NCBI RefSeq assembly: GCF_016793825.1
Contig: NZ_JAEULM010000042.1
Span: 50,523 to 114,522 of the forward strand
DNA: 64,000 nt
Reading direction: 5' to 3'
Source: Sphingopyxis sp.
Lineage (GTDB): Bacteria; Pseudomonadota; Alphaproteobacteria; Sphingomonadales; Sphingomonadaceae
Part shown: positions 60,952-64,000 of the stretch, piece after piece
Layout: each line of letters opens with the position of its first letter
Position numbering within the stretch: position 1 is the first letter of the stretch
Notes under the pieces: model-generated
Told to the model about the DNA's origin: nothing
Seen by the model: only the letters and a program-made list of their open reading frames with translations
Databases searched by the model: none
Position numbers and translations under genes: made by a program

Positions 60952-61788
60952 TTACCTCTTCTTCTTCGCGTGACGCGACCGGATGATCATCTTGTCGGTC
61001 GACTTGTTGTGGCGGGTACGGGCACCCTTGGTCGGCTTGCCCCACGGGGTCACCGGATGACGGCCGCCCGAGGTGCGGCCTTCACCACCGCCGTGCGGGT
61101 GATCGACCGGGTTCTTGGCAACACCGCGAGTCAGCGGCCGCTTGCCGAGCCAGCGGCCACGACCGGCCTTGCCGAGGTTGGTGTTCTGGTTGTCGGGGTT
61201 CGACACCGCGCCAACCGTGCCCATGCATTCGCCGCGGATGTAGCGCTGTTCGCCCGAACCGAGACGCACGATGACAAGACCGCGGTCACGACCGACGACC
61301 TGGGCATAAGTGCCGGCCGAACGGGCGATCTGGCCGCCCTTGCCCGGCTTCATCTCGATATTGTGGACGATCGTGCCGACCGGCATCTGCGACAGTTCCA
61401 TCGCATTGCCCGGCTTCACGTCGGTCTTCTTGCCCGCGACGATCGTGTCGCCGACACCCAGGCGCTGCGGCGCGAGAATGTAGGCAAGTTCGCCATCTTC
61501 ATACTTCACCAGCGCGATGAATGCGGTGCGGTTGGGGTCATATTCCAGACGCTCGACGGTGGCCGGCATGTCCCACTTGCGACGCTTGAAGTCGATGAAG
61601 CGGTACTTCTGCTTGTGGCCGCCGGCGATCCCGCGCGAGGTCACATGACCCTTGTTGTTGCGGCCGCCGGTCTTGCGCTTGCCTTCGGTCAGCGCCTTGA
61701 CGGGCTTGCCCTTCCACAGCGACGATTTGTCGACGAGGATCAGGCCGCGCTGCGCGGGGCTGGTCGGATTATAATGCTTGAGTGCCAT
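60952..61788 (-). CDS. rplB: 50S ribosomal protein L2
   Basis: A 278-residue protein next to the peptidyl-transferase centre and needed for subunit joining. [20 protein letters not shown] starts it. The signature [20 protein letters not shown] (20 residues) holds the conserved His for activity. The usual OB-fold and SH3-like domains lie before it. Confidence 0.98.
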   Translation of the reverse strand: MALKHYNPTSPAQRGLILVDKSSLWKGKPVKALTEGKRKTGGRNNKGHVTSRGIAGGHKQKYRFIDFKRRKWDMPATVERLEYDPNRTAFIALVKYEDGELAYILAPQRLGVGDTIVAGKKTDVKPGNAMELSQMPVGTIVHNIEMKPGKGGQIARSAGTYAQVVGRDRGLVIVRLGSGEQRYIRGECMGTVGAVSNPDNQNTNLGKAGRGRWLGKRPLTRGVAKNPVDHPHGGGEGRTSGGRHPVTPWGKPTKGARTRHNKSTDKMIIRSRHAKKKR

Positions 61789-61811
61789 TTTCTTTCGCCT
61801 TCCCGAGCCGC

Positions 61812-62120
61812 TCAGACGCCCGTGGTGACGTCGATCGACTGGCCTTCGGCCAGGCGAACAATCGCCTTCTTCACGTCGCTGCGGGTATAGGGCTTGCCCT
61901 TCCAGCGCTTGGTCTTGCCCTTGGTCACCAGCGTGTTGACCGCCAGAACCTTGACATCGAACAGCGCCTCGACGGCCGCCTTGATCGCGGGCTTGGTCGC
62001 GTCGTTCGCGACCTTGAACACCACGGCGTTATTTTCGCTGAGCAGCGTCGACTTTTCCGTGATCACCGGAGCGAGGATCACGTCATAGTGACGCGCATCG
62101 ACTGTTTTTGCCTTAGCCAT
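61812..62120 (-). CDS. rplW: 50S ribosomal protein L23
   Basis: A 102-residue exit-tunnel protein that docks trigger factor and SRP. It has [20 protein letters not shown], then [20 protein letters not shown]. Its start overlaps the rplD end by 8 bases, so translation is coupled. Confidence 0.98.
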   Translation of the reverse strand: MAKAKTVDARHYDVILAPVITEKSTLLSENNAVVFKVANDATKPAIKAAVEALFDVKVLAVNTLVTKGKTKRWKGKPYTRSDVKKAIVRLAEGQSIDVTTGV

Positions 62121-62739
62121 TGAAACGTGCCTCCAGCTTTTCGACAGCCGCGCGGGTCAGGACCAGCGTGTCGGCGCGCATGATGTCATAAACATTGGCG
62201 CCTGCCGCCGGCATCGCGTCGATGCCGATCAGGTTGGCCGATGCCATGGCGAAGCTTTCGTGAACCGCGTCGCCATCGATGAAGAGAGCGCGATTGCCGA
62301 GGTCCAGCTTGCCGAGCTTGCCGGCCAGCGCCTTGGTCTTCGCGTCCTTGAGCTCCAGCGTGTCGAGAACGACGATCTTGCCGCCCTTCGCCTTGTCGCT
62401 GAGCGCCATCTTGAGGCCGAGCGCGCGGATCTTCTTGTTCAGCGAGTGGCCGAAGGTGCGGGCCCGCGGACCATGCGCCTTGCCGCCGCCGATGAAGATC
62501 GGAGCTGCACGATCGCCGTGACGCGCGGTACCGCCGCCCTTCTGGCGACCGAACTTCTTGCCCGTGCGCGACACATCGCTGCGCTCGCGCGCGGCGCGGG
62601 CCGGACCACGGCGCTTTTCAAGCTGCCATGCAACGACGCGGTGAAGAATGTCGGCGCGAGCGTCGACGCCGAAAACATCGTCGTTCAGATCGATATCGGT
62701 GCCGGCCTTGCCGTCGATGGTTTGAACCTTGATCTTCAT
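62113..62739 (-). CDS. rplD: 50S ribosomal protein L4
   Basis: A 208-residue protein; in E. coli, L4 also represses the S10 operon. It begins [20 protein letters not shown]. The long tunnel loop includes [20 protein letters not shown], followed by VFGG-like [16 protein letters not shown]. The C-terminal half is a Rossmann-like fold. It lies 2 bases after rplC. Confidence 0.98.
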   Translation of the reverse strand: MKIKVQTIDGKAGTDIDLNDDVFGVDARADILHRVVAWQLEKRRGPARAARERSDVSRTGKKFGRQKGGGTARHGDRAAPIFIGGGKAHGPRARTFGHSLNKKIRALGLKMALSDKAKGGKIVVLDTLELKDAKTKALAGKLGKLDLGNRALFIDGDAVHESFAMASANLIGIDAMPAAGANVYDIMRADTLVLTRAAVEKLEARFNG

Positions 62740-62741
62740 GA

Positions 62742-63521
62742 TCAGGACTCCTGCGCGCCGTCGGTGGTCGCGGTATCGACGACGACGGTTTCTTCCGCCG
62801 GAGTCTCTACCGGTGCATCCGCCGGGGTTTCTTGATTGGCGTTCGCCGCGCTCTTGATGCCCGCGGGATACGGAGCATCGGGGTGGCGCGGCAGCTTGAC
62901 CGCGTCACGAACCATCAGCCAGCCGCCCTTCGAGCCAGGGACCGAACCCTTGACGAAGAGAAGGCCGCGCTCGACGTCGGTGCGGACGATTTCGAGATTC
63001 TGCTGGGTGCGATTGCGCGCGCCCATGTGGCCGGCCATCTTCTTGTTCTTGAAGACGCGGCCCGGATCCTGGCGATTACCCGTCGAACCATGCGCACGGT
63101 GGCTGATCGAAACACCGTGGGTCGCGCGCATACCGCCGAAGCCCCAGCGCTTCATCGCGCCGGCAAAGCCCTTACCCTGGGTCACGCCCTGGATATCGAC
63201 GATCTGACCGGCGACAAAGTGATCGGCCGAAAGTTCGGCACCGACATCGAGCGTCGCGTCGTCAGCGACGCGGAATTCGACGACCTTCGCCTTGAGTTCG
63301 ACTTCGGCCTTGCCGAAAGACCCGCGCTGCGGCTTGGCGACGTTCTTCGCCTTTGCCGTGCCCGCGCCGAGCTGAACGGCCACATAGCCGTCACGTTCCT
63401 GTTCGCGCACGGAGATAACCTGACAGCCTTCGAGGCTCAGGACGGTGACGGGCACGTGGCGGCCGTCGTCCTGAAACAGGCGGGTCATCCCCATTTTCTT
63501 CGCGATCACGCCAGTCCGCAT
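62742..63521 (-). CDS. rplC: 50S ribosomal protein L3 with acidic C-terminal tail
   Basis: A 259-residue early-assembly protein close to the peptidyl-transferase centre. It starts [20 protein letters not shown]. The loop [20 protein letters not shown] and [20 protein letters not shown] are diagnostic; the Gln in this loop is the one methylated by PrmB in E. coli. About 40 extra C-terminal residues, low in basic residues and rich in Glu, Thr, Ala and Pro ([20 protein letters not shown]), extend beyond the E. coli length. The 301-base leader separating it from rpsJ is structured. Confidence 0.97.
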   Translation of the reverse strand: MRTGVIAKKMGMTRLFQDDGRHVPVTVLSLEGCQVISVREQERDGYVAVQLGAGTAKAKNVAKPQRGSFGKAEVELKAKVVEFRVADDATLDVGAELSADHFVAGQIVDIQGVTQGKGFAGAMKRWGFGGMRATHGVSISHRAHGSTGNRQDPGRVFKNKKMAGHMGARNRTQQNLEIVRTDVERGLLFVKGSVPGSKGGWLMVRDAVKLPRHPDAPYPAGIKSAANANQETPADAPVETPAEETVVVDTATTDGAQES

Positions 63522-63632
63522 GATCCATACTCCTCAACAGAGGCCGGGCGGACCATTCCGCACGGCTTGCGGGACCCCATCGAGCCTGCCCGACGAGAAC
63601 CCTCCCAGCCCATAATTTCGATGCTTCGCCCC

Positions 63633-63694
63633 GTCCGGGCTGAGGTGCCACCTTCCCCAGGGAAAAGCGGCGAGACGGGGGACGCAGCCCGGAC
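63633..63694 (-). promoter_or_regulatory. Candidate RNA structure in the rplC leader
   Basis: GTCCGGGCT (63633-63641) and AGCCCGGAC (63686-63694) are perfectly complementary (9 pairs) and enclose 44 bases. The inside contains a second hairpin with arms TTCCC and GGGAA. In transcript order it lies about 110-170 bases before the rplC start. It could be a regulatory leader for rplC-rplD, for example an L4 target, but there is no match that I can name. Confidence 0.45.
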
Positions 63695-63741
63695 CATGAT
63701 GCTTCCGAAGAAGCGGTCCGGCGGTATCCACCCTATCGTCG

Positions 63742-63759
63742 GTCCGGATCGCTCCGGAC
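63742..63759 (-). other. Hairpin in the rpsJ-rplC spacer
   Basis: GTCCGGA (63742-63748) and TCCGGAC (63753-63759) form a 7-pair stem with a TCGC tetraloop. There is no T tract on either side. Confidence 0.5.
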
Positions 63760-63793
63760 TTGTGCCATCGCCGAAGCGCCTGGCCGATAGAGA

Positions 63794-63812
63794 CCCCGGA
63801 TCAGGTCCGGGG
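63794..63812. repeat. Palindromic repeat with core GGATCAGGTCC, copy 3
   Basis: CCCCGGATCAGGTCCGGGG forms a 7-pair stem with a TCAGG loop, 11 bases beyond the rpsJ stop. It shares its 11-base core with copies downstream of rpoN and rpmG. Confidence 0.6.
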
Positions 63813-63822
63813 CTGCGCTGGC

Positions 63823-64000
63823 TCAGGCCAGCTTGATTTCGACGTTCACGCCTGCGGCGAGGTCGAGCTTCATCAGCGCGTCGACCGTCTGCGGGGTGGG
63901 CTGCACGATGTCGAGCAGCCGCTTGTGGGTACGCACCTCGAACTGCTCGCGCGACTTCTTGTCGATGTGCGGGCCGCGGTTCACGGTGAATTTTTCAATG
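63823..64000 (-). CDS. rpsJ: 30S ribosomal protein S10, C-terminal part (5' end outside window)
   Basis: The last 58 residues are visible, ending with VNVEIKLA before TGA. They contain [20 protein letters not shown] and [20 protein letters not shown], the C-terminal half of S10 (NusE), which is also part of transcription antitermination complexes. The gene continues beyond the right edge of the window. It is the normal first gene of the S10 operon. Confidence 0.97.
   Translation of the reverse strand, partial: IEKFTVNRGPHIDKKSREQFEVRTHKRLLDIVQPTPQTVDALMKLDLAAGVNVEIKLA

Larger units (their letters stand above)
63522..63822 (-). other. Structured rpsJ-rplC spacer (no gene)
   Basis: No coding frame with a ribosome-binding site is seen in these 301 bases. 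They contain a long-range stem (63633-63641 with 63686-63694), an inner hairpin TTCCC/GGGAA near 63653-63665, a hairpin at 63742-63759 and a repeat palindrome at 63794-63812. The other spacers in the S10 part of this operon are 24 bases or shorter. GAGGAGTATG lies just before the rplC start. Confidence 0.65.

Noticed and set aside
1-64000. tRNA, rRNA, CRISPR arrays, insertion sequences, integrases or prophage genes
   Set aside because: Read by eye, no transposase, integrase or spacer-repeat periodicity appeared, and no cloverleaf-like sequence was noticed. A tRNA scan was not possible, so a missed tRNA cannot be excluded completely.

Overview
The window comes from the chromosome of a high-GC alphaproteobacterium. 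It fits best in the Sphingomonadales, close to Sphingopyxis. The assignment rests on gene content: a COQ9-family protein, MmcB, a CBP3-type ubiquinol-cytochrome c chaperone, MipZ, DivK beside a DUF3572 protein, a TonB family protein, and a 41-residue cysteine-free L36. Almost all of it is vertically inherited housekeeping sequence. I found no rRNA, tRNA, CRISPR array, insertion sequence, prophage or recognisable defence island.

Layout. 1-4.6 kb: a DMT (EamA) transporter cut by the window edge, then ribH, a membrane protein, an old yellow enzyme, a second DMT transporter and coq9. 4.6-7.9 kb: feoA-feoB, ssb and mmcB. 7.9-10.3 kb: ribE, ribD and two membrane proteins. 10.3-10.5 kb: a candidate small RNA gene with its own promoter and terminator. 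10.5-16.2 kb: a thioesterase, a proline aminopeptidase, an S9 oligopeptidase, a DUF805 protein and a HAD hydrolase. 16.3-21.2 kb (minus strand): rpmJ, rpoN, lptB, a phosphohexomutase and mipZ, divergent from panC. 22-27.4 kb: a Sel1-like protein, GNAT and RidA proteins, a HAD hydrolase, DUF3572, divK, and an Lrp-type regulator facing an unannotated 40-codon frame. 27.5-33 kb: rpmG, tonB, gltX, nadE and prs. 33-33.6 kb: an AT-rich orphan membrane protein. 33.7-41.4 kb: a histidinol-phosphatase-like protein, a GFA protein, rpmI-rplT, an AraC regulator, pheST and an esterase. 41.4-49.2 kb: glnD-mutS and maeB. 49.3-51.7 kb: bamE, the cytochrome bc1 chaperone, a YceD protein and an SRPBCC protein. 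51.7-64 kb: the S10-spc ribosomal protein cluster on the minus strand, from adk and secY up to rpsJ, which is cut by the right edge.

How the genes relate. Riboflavin synthesis is split between ribH and ribE-ribD. The translation genes (22 genes of the S10-spc cluster plus secY and adk, rpmI-rplT, rpmG, rpmJ, pheST, gltX) form the largest functional group. DivK and MipZ belong to alphaproteobacterial cell-cycle control, and one CtrA-like site is visible. FeoAB and TonB serve metal uptake, and each has a palindrome in its promoter region. S14, L33 and L36 are all in forms without a zinc ribbon.

The best leads are non-coding or small: the sRNA candidate at 10.4 kb and its possible pairing with the tonB ribosome-binding site, the 40-codon frame beside the Lrp regulator, the hairpin-rich rpsJ-rplC spacer, a DUF1737 gene inside the spc operon, and the compositionally odd membrane protein after prs. 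I did not find a clear multi-gene novel system.
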